Assembly (NCBI GenBank): GCA_023055505.1
Contig: JALIRH010000118.1
Coordinates: forward strand, 868,001 to 932,000
DNA: 64,000 nt
DNA from: Callipepla californica brunnescens
Lineage: Eukaryota; Chordata; Aves; Galliformes; Odontophoridae
Direction: 5' to 3'
In this document: one piece after another, positions 33,441-46,605 of the stretch
Layout: each line of letters opens with the position of its first letter
Numbering within the stretch: the first letter of the stretch is position 1
Translations under genes and position numbers: made by a program
Notes under the pieces: model-generated
What the model was told of the DNA's origin: nothing
What the model saw: only the letters and a program-made list of their open reading frames with translations
The model's database searches: none

Positions 33441-33783
33441 TCAGCCTTCTCCAGACCTGAGGAGGCCAGCTTTCCCTTCTCATTTATCAGGGGGAGTACA
33501 CTCTCCTTTGCCTGTCTCCTATGACCATTGTACCTAAAGAAATATTTGTTTTTACATCCCTTGCTAAGCTTAATTTCATCCATGCCTTGGCTTTTCTAAT
33601 GCCACCTCTGCATATCCTGACTGCATCCCTGTGTTCCTCCCAGGCCACCTATCTCCACTTCCATTGCTTCTATTTTTACATCTTTTCCCTCATCCTTTCC
33701 AGCAGATCCTTGCTCAGATACACTGGTTTCTTGCCACCCATGCCTTATTTCTTACTCTGGAGGATGAAGAGCTCTTGTGCTCT
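33441..33783 (-). mobile_element. CR1 LINE, N-terminal RT part (antisense)
   Basis: Contains 'tttcatccatgccttggctt', 'gttcctcccaggccacctat' and 'cttgctcagatacactggtt', antisense text from the region around the endonuclease-RT border. Its direct join to the CR1 3' end on the left implies an internally deleted CR1 or two adjoining insertions. Confidence 0.65.
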
Positions 33784-34860
33784 CAGAATCATAGAGTCAT
33801 AGAATGGTTGCTGTAAGCAGGGATAACTCTCTCTTGACCAGGTTGCTCCAAGCCCCATTGAGCCTGGCCTTGAGTGCCTCCAGGGAGGGGGCATTCACAA
33901 CCTCGCTGGGCAACCTGTTCCAGTGTTTCACCAACCTCACAGTACCCTAATATCTAGTCTAAACTCTTCCAGTTTAAAACTCCTTGTCCTATCGCTACAT
34001 GCCCTTATAAAGTGCCCCTCCCCAGCTTTCCTGCAGGACCTCTTCAGGGGCTGGAAGGCTGCTATAAGTTTCCGTTAGAGTCTTCTCCAGGCTGAATAAC
34101 CCCAGCTCTCTCAGCCTGTTCTCATAGGGGAGGTATTCTAGCCCTCTGATAATCTTCATGGCCCTCCTCTGGACCTGTCCTTGTGTTGTGAGCCCCAGAA
34201 CTGGATGCAGTACTCCAGGTGGGGTCTCATGAGAGCAGAGTAGATGGGCAAAATCACCTCCCTTGACCTTCTGGTCATATTTCCCTTGATGGAACGTAGG
34301 ATACACTTGGCATTCTGGGCTGCAAGCACAGACTGCCCGCTCATGTTGAGTCTTTAATCAACAGACTCCCCCAAATCCTTAGGGCTGCTCTTAAGCCATT
34401 CTCTGCCTGGCCTGTGTTTGTGCTTGGATTTCCTTCTTATGATACCACTTCACCATCCATCTTAGTGTCCTCAGTGCCAACTTTAGGAGTTTGCTTTTCA
34501 TCTAAACACAGAAACCATTTTTGAAGATGCTGAACCTCATGCAGCCTGGTATGGATCTCTAGGGGAACCCAGTTGTGACTGGCTGTCAGACTGAGCAAAA
34601 ACCCTTCAAGTGTAGCTTGTCTGCCAGTTACCTGCCTATCTCACAGACCACCCATCTAGTCTGTATGTCATCAGTCTGTCTGTGGGAAACACTGTCAATC
34701 GTTTTGCTGAAATAAAACAATATGATAAACATTATCCATTGTTCTCTCCACTGTCCACAACAAGTTCTTCTTTGTTTTAGAAGGTAGTGTGGTTACTCTA
34801 GCAAGACTGGCCTTTGGGAAGTCTATGTTGACTTCTCCCAATCACTTGTTTTTTTGTCTT
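33784..34860 (-). mobile_element. CR1 LINE (antisense), about 1.1 kb
   Basis: Starts with two terminal octamers ('agaatcatagagtcatagaa') and continues through 'gagtgcctccagggaggggg', 'ggctgctataagtttccgtt', 'ctggatgcagtactccaggt' and 'gtctatgttgacttctccca'. The minus-strand open frame 33995-34306 is CR1 ORF2 text ([20 protein letters not shown]), not a host protein. Confidence 0.92.
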
Positions 34861-37800
34861 GTTATACCTGTCCTTTCCGTATCACGTATAATGCAAGATA
34901 TGCTTTCGAAATGGTAATAAACACATAAATTTGACCTCCCACACTGTACAAGGAAATTGTTCATCATCTGTCATTTTGGGATTAGGATTAAAATGTAAAT
35001 CAAGAAGTCAAAAAACTGAATTTCAAAATTAAACCAGAGAAATCTAAGAGAATTGGTGAAGTAATTAGATATACATGTTCTGTTTTGTTTTGTTTTGTTT
35101 TTTTTTTCTGAACAAATTATAATAAAGCTCATTAAGTGATTTTCAACAAATAACAACCCCCTGTTCTTATTTGTTATGCTTACTACTGGATTTTAGGTAA
35201 TTGTGTTTTGTGTTTTATTGCTGTTGTAGTTTGTTTTTGTTAGTTTCACTTAGATTGTACTGTGGGGCATTTGCCCCCTCATAATGATTTGTCCACAGAA
35301 GTATTTAAAACAAACAAACACAGTGAAACTAAATCAAAATAAACAAGTGGACACCCCAAACAGATGTTTTTTTCCTATCAAGTTAAACATCGTAATGACA
35401 TTACCTTTTCAAGTGTTTGTTCGAAGCTGCTAAGCTGCATAAATTTTTGAGGAGCCATTTTCTGCACCAGTTAACTGCAGTGACATATTATCAGTAAAAC
35501 AGTGGTATTCCTCACACAATACATGTTAATCATCAGAAGAAACAACTGCTTTCCATAGTTAAATATGCAAATAGGAATCCATAATCTGTATGCACTGAAG
35601 CCACTTCTGGAGTTGAACTTGGAAGTACAGTGTCCTTCCAGCAACTTAAGTTTTAGCTGAAGATGAGCAGAGTCAGTAATGAGAGTATCTGCACATACAG
35701 GAGTTTCTCTTTGTTTCTGACTAGTTAGTTTATGGACTAAAGTCAGTACAAATTACCAGCAGTGGATGTTGCAATTAACAGACATATACGTAACACCTGG
35801 AGGTCAATGTGATAAAGGTATTTAAGTTCACCAAGACTGTTAATCTATTTTTAAAATATATTCATTAAATTTGTTCATTAGCAATGTACACTGTGCTAAT
35901 TACTCATTCTTAATGATTATCCCTTCAAATGCAAAAATTTTTGTCACATATTCTAAACCAGCTCTGTTTACAACACCAGCGTGAATGCTGAATAATTAGC
36001 ACTGAAATCAATGGTCTTAATTGCAACTTAGTTGTCACCAGTAAAGTGAACTGAGAAGTTGGGCAAAAAATGAATTCTCTTCCTATTCTACCTTTTCTTT
36101 ACTTTCTATGATCCAAGTATATCTCTTAAAGAGGACTTTGCCTACTATGGATGCAGGTTTTCCTTGGGTTTGGTTGCACTAGCCTTTCCTCTCATGCATT
36201 TGGCAGGAAGTTCTGCCTGCTTGCCCTTAGTAGTAGTTATCTGCTTCCTTCATCTTCCAACTTTTAAAATCCAGATGCAGCTGCACCTATCTTTTGTTTG
36301 CCACTTTGGAATCACATTGCTCAGGTACCTGTATAAAATGTTTATGCATCATGCCTGACTATGACATCAGAGCATTACAAAACACAGACATAATTTTACA
36401 CAAGTTTGGTACAGTTATGTTTATTCAAGGTAAACTGATGCTGACTGATCGTTATTAGTGTACTTGGAGTTTACAGATGCCAGAGGCATCTGCTGCAGAA
36501 ACATCAGTAGAAGATTTTGTTCCTGTAGTTCTCAGTTGTCAGGTTGTGCATCTTCTTTGCTCTGTTCAGTACAAATTTAAAAGCTGAAGACGTATTTCAG
36601 ATTATTTTCTTTCTTCTGAAGAAACAGAATAAACTTTCCACTCATTGCACAAGGGAAATTTGAGTAATATTTTATAGAAAACTATGAGTACATTACTACT
36701 CAAATTATTGCTTACGTTTGTCTAAGTCTCTCATACTAGAATTTTCTATATAGGCAGGTAAAGAAGAACTAATTTTTGCTGTCAAAGGAGGCAAAACAAT
36801 GCTTATGTTTTATCGATCTCCATGCGCAAGATGAATCTAAAGTTGACCACCTCATATCCATACAGTAATCAGTGAACTTGAAGCTTACACGTAGGACTTC
36901 TTATTTTTTATAGTTTAGTAGACTACATTACCTGCCATTACTGCTGGGGCAGTATTAAACCCTCATTCCTGACTGCCATGGAAGCACCAGGGAGAGTATT
37001 TCTGAATCTCTTGTTTTGCTGTTATAACTCTCATTAACTAAGGGAGTATGTTGATTTTGTTAAGAATAGAAGGCTTCCCAAAAAGCTGCACCTTTTATTC
37101 CACGTATTTCTTTTTGCATGGCATGAAAAGGAAGGGAATGGAATGAGACAAAGGAGAGGCTGCTACAGAATGATATATTTTGGACATGTTGATACAGTTC
37201 TCTAAGATTTAAAACATAATAACGCCTCACAAAATTTTAATTAAGAGCAGAAAAAAATGACGAGCTTTGCATTTCTTTATCAGAAGAATGTTAATTGGCA
37301 GAAAATCACTGTAGTCCAGAAAAATAATAGAATAGGTTTGCTTACAGCCTTTCCTTTTCTCTGTCATTTCCAGTGTTGAAAAGCAACTGTAAGAGTCATT
37401 AAAAGCCTATAGAATCCGTTTCTTTACTGTGGTTAAGAGATATTGGATTTTTTTTTTTTATGTTGCCTGAAAATTGGAAAGAATAAATTTTATGTATACA
37501 ATTTAATAAAATAAACCTATAGAGTAGCATTTACACAAAAAATAGGTCTGTTTGGAAAAAAAAGTGCATAACAGCACTAGCATTGACAGAGTATGAGCTC
37601 AAATATTCTGGCAATTTTGCATAAATCTTGTACAATGTTGCCAACTCCAAAAATATTCTACTTTTCTTGTAATTTGTTCTGGAATGTTCTTTATGTTCAT
37701 GTATTTAACACAGTTACACACAATGATTGGGACACCATTTGGCTAAAGTGTGAAAGAGAACTCATAGAAAGGGTTTGTTAGTTATTTTTGTTTGTTTTAT

Positions 37801-38390
37801 TTGTTTTGTTTTCATTGCTAATTGTATCCTGCTATTTTTGAACAGTTGTTAGAAGAAGGTTCAGAAAGCGCTTGTGGTTTGGCTTAGAACCAGACTCTAC
37901 TCTTTGATTCTTGTGGCCAATGGACTTTGACTCATCTCCTGTACTGTGATTTGAGAGTTCAAAGGTTTCAAACAGTCCCTGGATTTACACTCTGATACGA
38001 AAATGAACAGACACGTGGCTTTTGTGCTTCTGCAAGTCTGTAACAGTGATGCAGTGTTCTACAGCACAGCAGAAGCATCAGGAGTTCTTTTCTGTTAAAA
38101 GGTGTCTTTCACGTAGGGAAGAATTCAGATTCTTTTCAAACTGTGGTACTGTTTTGCATAAACGTTCAACCCTCATATTGTGTAAAGCATAAACTTTTGT
38201 CACAGTTCTCTCTTTTTCTTCAAAGATAAGTCAGTGCATTCCTGCAACACAGCAGTTATTGCACAGGAAGCTTAAGCACGACTTCAAGAAATAAAATATA
38301 CGTGGTAGATTTAAAAAAAAAAAAAATAGAGACATCATCTTGACTATTGCTGTCTGCCATGAGCTTGGCCTCTGTCTTTTGTGCCAAATG
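34861..38390. other. Intergenic, no gene seen
   Basis: AT-rich, with a (GTTTT)n-like run at 35078-35107 and a T-run at 37449-37460. No repeat family or coding region recognised. Confidence 0.55.
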
Positions 38391-38430
38391 AATCACAGAA
38401 TCACAGAATTGCTCAGGTTGGAACATGGCT
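38391..38430 (-). mobile_element. Very short CR1 LINE 3' end (antisense)
   Basis: Only about 40 bp: 'aatcacagaatcacagaatt' plus 'gctcaggttggaacatgg'. An extreme 5' truncation. Confidence 0.8.
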
Positions 38431-41121
38431 ACCTGTGTAAAATGAGAGAAAATTTCTTCCCTCTGCCGAGAAAGCTTTTAAGTGACCGTGGTTTTGCTTG
38501 TTCAGTTATTAATACTATGGATATATTTTCCTTCTTAACAAGAACACTTCTCTAATAAACAGTATATTTGAAACATTCCAGCATTAGCAGCTATAATTTC
38601 TGTATTTGTGATAAAAGATCAGAGTTATTCAGTAACCGAGGGTAATTTGCTTTGTAATTTATATACTTCCATTTGTAATGCAGAATTCATGCTATCCCTA
38701 CAGTGAATCAGATGCGTAAATAGTGCTTACTACTACTCCGTACATAACAGGAATAAATCTTACTATATAAGGAATAAGGAAGGTAGAAACACAGGCAGAT
38801 TATCTGACTTACTCAGAATACCTAAGTAGTGAAGGCTGTGTTGGGAAGCTAACTGATAAATCCTTAATCAGGCTGATTCATTAGGCTATTCTGCTATTTT
38901 CCATAAAGATATTTAACCTCTCTCTTTTTTTCTTGTCCAAAATGATAAATGATGAGAGCTCAGCGATGAAAAATAAATAAAGAAATAAATAACAAGTAAG
39001 CAGTAATTAAAAAATATTTTAACTATCTTTTTTTTTTTTTTTTTAAATTAACATTTTATTTTATTTTATTTTCTATTCCAGAAGTGAGGTAACTGTTAGA
39101 CATTGTAGGAAGAAAAAATCTGTTAATCAACTAAATTAAATTCTAAAAAAATCCTAAATTAAGAGTCCCTGTAATATCATTAGATATCTTGACTGCTGTT
39201 TCAAAGCTTTCTATATATATTTATTTAAATATCAGACCATAGACAATTTTTAGAGGTTATTATTGATGAGTTCAAGGCACCTTGTTGTAAATAGTACTAT
39301 CTTAATATTTTGTTATAAATAATGTGAATTCTACTCTGCTTTCTCATGAATGACCATGCCAAAAAAAACTGTAACGAGAACTTGTTGATAAGAATGCTCC
39401 AAATTGGGCTGACTTACAGAACAGTGTTCCATCTTTTCCTGTTATACCACCACTGACAAAGAAACAAGCTTCTCAGGGGAAAAGAGACTGCATAATATCA
39501 ATTCACGGTGGATTAGAATGACAACTAGTGTTTAATTGCTCCATTAATTAATAATTATTTTAACATGTCATAAAAAATTCTAGTTACATTTCATATTTCT
39601 GTAACATTTAAAATCCGGATTTATTTCTTCTTTCATACTGTTAAAATTATTTGTGGAAATGATTTGCTTTCAAAAAGTGTTTCCTGAAAAGAAAAGGTGA
39701 ATTGGCATAACAAATAATATAACTGAAAATAAATAAAATATCCTGTGATTTTATGATTATTGATCCTCTGAAATGATATTTTCTTTGCCTTGTGAGCACC
39801 TTCTTTGATTTAAATAATAACAGTCATTTAAGAGAATATTATTTGCAAAGCCAAAACTTGTCCACTATCATGTTGTCCCTTAGTTATTCAAAGAAAAATG
39901 TATTTATTTTTATATCTGTTATCTTTATTTATTTTTACCATTCTGTTCATATGTTTAGCAAACAGAGGACAAGTTGTGTTACATAATTCATCCCTCTAAG
40001 TACAGAAACAGGTAGGAGGACCTCAGATTTCCATTTAATAGCTAGGATCTGGAAATGTTGCCCATGTTAAATCGAACTGTACTTCCTGTAGACTTAATGT
40101 ACATTTCCATCAGCAAGCTCAATTAAATGAGTAAACGCCTTCTGTGTAAAGCCATGCCGATTATAGATTGAGCTTTTCCTGTCTACAAGACTGGCTTGTG
40201 GCCTGGGTCTTTCTTCTCCTGGCCTATTTGATAGATGAGGAAACCTGAAGAACAAAGCAAAAAATGCTTGTAGAAGGATAGCAGTGAACACCTAGAAGTG
40301 AGTCATGGAAGATAATGTTGGCTAATAAAGTTAGTTAATTGTTTATTAGTTTACCCTTATCTCCATGTTGCTGCAGCTGATTACTTGTCACTGATTCTCA
40401 TGTGAGTTTTAAATTCTGTAACTAAATCACAGTGCAGCATGCAAGTGTTCCTTGTAGAGTCATGTACTGCTATCTTAAACAACTACTAAAGATCTTTTAC
40501 AATTAGTTCTAATATATCTATGGCATTACAGCAACTGAAGTGCACTCAGTGTGCCCTAAGTTAGGCAAAGTGATGTGATGACATCAGATGGGAATACAGG
40601 GTGAGACATGAGTTTGGAGAAAAAGGAATTTGAAATAGCATCCAGCTTTTGCTAGTGTTCCTAACGTTTTATTATTATTATTATTATTATTATTTGTGAG
40701 TGTTTTTGGTTTTTTTTTGTTTTTCCTCCACCACATAAAGATAAATGAAGTTGCTAAGGTTTGGACAAGGAAACTCTATTGCGTGCATGTCTTAATACTT
40801 TATGGCACTTACTTCTTTGTTGTTGTTGAAGTGAGCAGAAATTTAAGTCAGTATTCTACAGTGTTCTGTAAAAGATCAGCCCATTAAGATAACATTTCAT
40901 GTCTGAGAAGATTGCACTTTGCTTGGTAATTTATCCAAGTAATTATTATCATGTACTTCTGTTACTAAATTGAAGTTATTCAAAGTTTGTTATTAAATTT
41001 AAGTAGTGCCAAGTTTTGCTTTTGCTCCTAAAACTTGTTCATGAACATCAAAGGAATAAACAAGGGAGATAAAGGGCTTTTTGTTATAGAAGCTTCTACT
41101 CTTAGAAGTAAGCAGCATAAA
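38431..41121. other. Intergenic; poly(T) and (TTA)n runs
   Basis: AT-rich. Simple repeats at 39028-39045 (T-run) and 40670-40694 (TTA/ATT units). No coding region or other repeat family recognised. Confidence 0.55.
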
Positions 41122-41361
41122 ATAGAATCACAGAATGATTTAGGCTGGAATGGACATTTAAGATCATCCAGTTCCAGCCTCCTGCCATGGGCAAGGACAG
41201 TTCCCAATAGACCAGGTTGATCAAAGTTCCATCCAAGGTGACCTTGAACACTTCCAGGCAGGGGACAGCCACAACTTCTTTAGGGAGCCCGTTCCAGTGA
41301 AGACTTTCTTCCTTATATATATTAGAAATCTGCCATCCTCTAGTTTAAAGTCATTCCTTCG
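41122..41361 (-). mobile_element. CR1 LINE 3' region (antisense), left part of an interrupted copy
   Basis: 'agaatcacagaatgatttag', 'agatcatccagttccagcct' and 'tttagggagcccgttccagt' followed by 'tagtttaaagtcattccttc'. It is then broken by the LTR and continues at 41920. Confidence 0.88.
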
Positions 41362-41919
41362 TGTTGTAGTATAACTCCAGCAGGCACCACACAGCTGCTT
41401 TCTCACTTTCCCCAGAAGGGTTGGGAGAGAGAGCTGGAAAGGTAAAAGTACAAGGACTCAAGGATTGAGATAAAAACTGTTTTCCAGGAAAGCAAAACCA
41501 TATACACCAGCCAAGCAAGACAGAATTCATTCACTACTTCCCATTATCCGGGAAATGTTCAGCCACTTCCAGAAAAGTATGTCTCACCATGAGTGACCAT
41601 TTACTGGGAAGACAAACACTGTCATTCCAAACATCCCTCCCCTCTCTTTCTCCTTCTTTAACTGACCTTTTATGGCTGACCATGATGTTCTGTGGTATGG
41701 GATATCCCCTTGGTCAGCTGGGGACAGCTATCCTGTTTGTGTCCCCTCCCAGATCCTTGGGCATCCCCAGCCTCCTTGCTGCAGAACTGTACAAGAAACT
41801 GAGAACTTTTTGGCTCTCTGCAGCACTGCTCAGCAATAACCAAAATATTCTTGAATTATCAACATTATTCTTATCCTAAATCCAAAATACAGCATCATAT
41901 GAACCTTAATGAAGAAACA
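41362..41919 (-). mobile_element. Solo LTR (avian ERV family), 558 bp, inside CR1
   Basis: In the + view it starts TGTTGTAGTATAACTCCAGC and ends GAAGAAACA, so on the minus strand it has TG...CA ends. Minus-strand reading places a TATA-like 'cataaaa' (complement of 'ttttatgg' at about 41670) and an 'ataaa' region downstream. It shares family-specific text with 14978-15310 but keeps the middle part ('attcactacttcccat', 'ctgggaagacaaacac', 'atatccccttggtcagctgg') that the other copy lost. No internal region or second LTR lies nearby, so it is a solo LTR from LTR-LTR recombination. Confidence 0.75.
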
Positions 41920-42160
41920 TATCATGACAAAGTCCAACTCCAGCTTTCTTGTAGACATTCCTTTCAGTACTGTAGGGCTGCCACAGGGTCTCTCTGGAGC
42001 CTTCTCCATGCTGAACAAGCCTAACTCACTTCTCCTCTCTTCACAAGTGAGTTGTTCCAGCCCTCTGATCACCATCTCCTGAGGGCACATTCAAAGTGGT
42101 CCATGTCCTTCTGCTATTGTGTACCCCAGAGCTGAATGTAGTACTTGCAGATGCTGAGTT
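41920..42160 (-). mobile_element. CR1 LINE (antisense), right part of the interrupted copy
   Basis: Resumes at 'tatcatgacaaagtccaact', then 'cagctttcttgtagacattc', 'cttctccatgctgaacaagc' and 'ctgaatgtagtacttgcag', in register with 41122-41361. Confidence 0.85.
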
Positions 42161-42177
42161 ACCTGTCTCTTTCTTCA

Positions 42178-42262
42178 CAAATAAATAAATGAATAAATAT
42201 ATAAGTAAATAAAACCAACAACAATCAAGAAAAAAAAAAAAAAAAAAAAGAAAGAAAAAGAC
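42178..42262. repeat. (AAAT)n plus poly(A) simple repeat
   Basis: AAAT/TAAA units at 42178-42212, then a run of some 20 A at 42230-42249 and A/G-rich sequence. It adjoins the end of the CR1 copy. Confidence 0.85.
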
Positions 42263-45160
42263 CAACCACGCTATTTTGAAGTTCTTGTTTCTTGTGCAGT
42301 ATGGTACTGATACAGCCCATTGCTTTCTTTATTGAAACTTCTACACCTGACCTCTCCCAGATAGATGAGTAGGTGATTGTCTAGGGCAGTTAAACCTGTG
42401 CTGAATTTTATTTGTTAAAAATGGCTGAGGAATCTTGCACATTTCCTAGTCTGCCTGTGGAAATATCAACTTCTCACTATAAAAAATATATATATTTGCT
42501 TTATAATTTAATAATTTGTTGTAGCAGAAACATTTTAAATCCTGTTGTAAGATTAGATTCAAGCTTAAATAATGTTTCTTGAATAATCAATAAATGATTG
42601 TTCCTCATCACAAAATTAAATAATAACTTGAGAGTTTCATGTGATGATGTTCTGATAAGGAGATGTTGTACAAAATGAAATTAACTGCTATTACAAATGT
42701 TAAAATAACACGATTTTGTAACAGAGTAGGTAAATTCAACTCACAGATGGCATATGGATGCAAGGTCTGTACTTCTTACTTTTGACTTCCTTATGACTAT
42801 GTTTGCAATATAGAAATCAGTAGAATCAGCATATAGCTAAACACTATGTTAGTTGTCTTTCAGAAACAAAAAAAGGTTAGAAAGAATATGCCTTTCAGAT
42901 CATCTGATAAAAATTGCAGGTGTACACATGAAGGAATTTATATTTTTTTGGCATATTACTTTACCCAATTCAGTGGATATCCAGATACATATATGTCTGT
43001 ATACATAAAACCAGATAGATGTATAGATCATACATACGGATTCAGATACGATGACAATGAGATCCTGCAGGACACGTTTTTCTTCCCATTACATCAAAAT
43101 TATTCACTTGTAAAATTACTGCTAAGGTGAAGATGCTGATGCATCATGAAATTCATTTTCTATTCTGTAGAAAACTCCTAATAATATTTTTTGTTATAAT
43201 GTTTTGATCAAACCTCATATTGGTTACATCACAACAAATCTCAAGGTCCATTAGAAAAGATAAGTTGGAAACAGCCAGAAATGATGTATGTAGTATGCAA
43301 GTATTTTTTTATTTATTTGCCAGTATATTATTATGTAAATTACAGTTAGACTGATAGGTTCAGAGAACATTATCCATGCTGAGTATAACACAGTGGCTCT
43401 GTGTTATAACTGCAGTAATTTGTTGCACCAGTAGAGGTTTATGTGTGGTGCCGGGGGTTTCTGAGTCTAGCAGATGCGTGGTAGTAGTGCGCCCTCTGTG
43501 GTTCCTTGTCCCCAGCTCAGCTGTGTGTACTCCCAGTAGGCTCGCACGTATATATGTTTGAGTCAGCAGTTAGCAGTTCCTCTATCAGCACCCACACGAA
43601 CACACAGCACTCAGATAAGCATGAACAGTGCAGATGGTCTAATTCCAGTTAATCTTCTCCAGCTAATCAGAGATAAAATTCATTAGTAAATAAATTATAT
43701 ATGAATGTGTGTGTATTTGTCCAAGATCCTCCATCCTCCCTGGGCCTACAGCCCCTTATGTTCACAATTCCATAGACGTTCAGGATTCCTGCTGGCTAGT
43801 CTAGCTTGAGGTTTTCCAGCATGCACCTATGCTGATTGATTCATAGCCATTCAGATTGCTAACATACAGATGGCAGATACAGAATTTAGTGAAAATATAT
43901 AGATTCATAGATTGCAGTGACAAAATTGTAGGGCTTAGGAAGAAAACTGTACTTGACTTTCATTCTGTTCGCAACCTTGTATTCCCTTTTTCCCCTTATC
44001 TGCCAACCCACCTTGATCTCTATCTTTTCTCACCTATTGTCCTACCCCTAAATGTCTCATATTAGGTACCACACATTAATACAGTCCCGCAGTATGTTCT
44101 ACATCTCCCACAGTAAGTCTCCTCAAGTGTACTTCCCTTCAATCCTGTTATGAGTCTCATATCCTATAAGTTCTACCCCATTTCAGACTACAGGAACTCA
44201 GAGGGAAATTTTTTCTTCTGCCTCATATATGAGGAATCATTATTGCATGGGATCACGCCACTCATTGCTTGGAGCAGATTAGTTATAAGGCTCTGATTTC
44301 ACCTGACTAGGTTCCCAGTGTTCTCCTACTAGTCCCCACTCCTCTGATCCTTGTGGGTTTTTCTGTTCACATGTATATCAGCCTCCAATTGCATACTCTA
44401 ATTAGTGGCCCTTCATATAAGTGCTGCAGATATTTGCCTTTCATCTTGAGAGAGCTTTTCAGTGCAATTTTCCCACCCTCTGTTGCTACCTTCAAACACT
44501 GTGCAGGATTATTTCGCAGGGGGAGACTTACAGTTCATGTCAGAAGATTTGAAAATAAATCCAGTACAATACAATAGTCTTTCACTTAAATAAAAATATA
44601 TAAATAAATACCAGCTTAAAGAGAAAAATATTGCATACGGTGAATTTCTTGATTTAATAGTCTAACTTCTGACTCACTATTTTTTTTTTTTTTTGTGAGA
44701 ATAGAAATGCTTAACTTAGATAATAATATTTATAAAAATATCCATATTTTCATCTGAAGTTAAAATGTGGTTAGCTTTCCATGATAAATTAACACAGGAG
44801 AATATTCTTTAGATTAATCTCTAATAACGCTTTGTCAACGGCAGTATTATATTCTTACAAGCACTTTCTTTCATCATGAAGGAGATATTTCTTACTTTTG
44901 TTTCTTTTTTTTTTAGAAAAAAAATACAACTTTAAAACAACATAGACTGAAGATGCATAGTGTTTACAAACACAAAATAAGATTTGGAAATGTAATTTCA
45001 TTAACAAATGACATGATTGTTTTGTATTTAGCAATAGCCTCTTTATTACATTTCTCAGTATAAAGTAAACAGTACTTACTTCAGTGAGATGTATTTCTAG
45101 GAATGTCTCAATTCTTTGGTGTCTACTAAGGACACAATCTAATAAAGACAGAATAAATCA
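42263..45160. other. Intergenic; contains one perfect hairpin
   Basis: No gene or family recognised. 43361-43640 is less AT-rich and contains an exact inverted repeat at 43384-43408. Poly(T) at 44680-44695. The open frames (for example 42846-43130) do not resemble known proteins. Confidence 0.5.
43384..43408. repeat. Perfect inverted repeat, 10-bp arms, 5-bp loop
   Basis: TATAACACAG (43384-43393), loop TGGCT, CTGTGTTATA (43399-43408). Could form a short hairpin. Function unknown. Confidence 0.85.
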
Positions 45161-46126
45161 ATCACAGAATCATAGAATTTTTAGTTTGGAAAAGACCTCT
45201 AAGATCATGAAGACCAACAGTGTACTTACCACTAAACCATGTCCCCAAGCACCACATCTATATGTCTTTTAACTACCTAGGGGGACTTCTCTGTGCAGCC
45301 TGTTACAATGCATAACCACCTTGCCTGAGAATATTTTTTTTCCTAATATACAACTTAAATTTCCCCTATGCAGCTTGAGGCCATCTTCTCTTGTCCTGGC
45401 TCATGCTGTTTGAGAGAAGAGGGTGATCCCCACCTCATCACTACCTCCTTTCGAGGAATCATAGAAAGCTATGTGTCTCCCCTGAGCCTTTTATTCCCCA
45501 GACTGAACCATTCCAGTTCCCTGAGATGCTTCTTCTAACACTTGTGCTTTAGATATTTCACAGCTTCATTGCCCTTCTTTGGACATGCTTCAAGGTCTCA
45601 TTGCCTTTCTGGTAGTGTGGGTCCCAAAACTGAATGCAGTATTTGAGGTATGGCCTCACCAGAGCTGAGTACAGTGGGGCAATCATGTCCCTAGTCCTGC
45701 TAGCCACACTATTTTTGATACAAGATGCCATTGGTCTGCTTGGCCACTTAAGCACACTGATGTCTCATATTCAACTGTCTGTTGGCCAATACTCCCAGGT
45801 CCTTTTCCACCACACAGCTTTCCAGTCACTTTTCCTCCAGCCTTTAGTGTTGCACAGGGTTGGAGTGACCCAAATGCAGGACCCGATCCATAGCTTTGTT
45901 AAATTTTGTGTAGTTGTACTCAGCCCATAGATCCAGCTTATTCAGATACATCTGTAGAACCTTCCTACTCTCAAGCAGATTAACACACTTGCTTAACTTG
46001 GGGTCACCTGCAAATTTACTGAATATGCACTTGATCCCCTTGTCTAGATCACTGATAAAGACAGTAAGACAACTGGTACCAATACTGAGCCATAGGGAAC
46101 TCCACAACTCTGGGTCCAACCGCTAA
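45161..46126 (-). mobile_element. CR1 LINE (antisense), about 0.97 kb
   Basis: 'atcacagaatcatagaattt' and 'ggaaaagacctctaagatca', then 'tggtatggcctcaccagagc'-type RT text, 'ttggccaatactcccaggtc' and 'actgagccatagggaactcc'. The minus-strand frames at 45558-45755 and 45844-46119 carry CR1 ORF2 words ([36 protein letters not shown]). Confidence 0.92.
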
Positions 46127-46182
46127 ACAAGTTTTCTATTTGGAAAACCATACTCATTTAAGTCATGAGCTGTCCATGTCTC

Positions 46183-46605
46183 CAGGTGGATTGTGTCCAG
46201 TTCTGGGCTCCCTGGTACACAAAAGACAGGGTTCTCCTGGACAGAGCCCAGCAAAGGACCACAAAGATAATAAAGGGGCTGGTGTACCTTTTTTATGAGA
46301 AAAGGCTGAGTGACCTGTGTCTGTTCAGCCTTGAGAGGATTCAGAGGAGATCTAAACCACGGCTATAAGTACCTAAGGTGCAGGAGGCAAAGGAATGGAG
46401 CCGCTCTTCTCAGTGGTGCATAGGATAAGGGGAAATGGCCACAAACTGAAGCAGTTTCCACACAAATTTGTGTAGGAAGTTCTTCATAATGAGGGTGACA
46501 GAGCACTGGAACTGGCTGCACAGAGAGGTTGTGGAGTCTCCTTCTCTGGAGATGCTCAAGATCTGCCTGGATGCCTATCTGTGCAACCTGGGCTACGGTA
46601 ATAAT
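46183..46605 (+). mobile_element. CR1 LINE 3' region (sense)
   Basis: 'gtccagttctgggctccctg', 'gcccagcaaaggaccacaaa', 'gacagagcactggaactggc' and 'cttctctggagatgctcaag'. It lacks the terminal octamers. It lies head-to-head with the antisense CR1 that ends at 46126. Confidence 0.9.
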
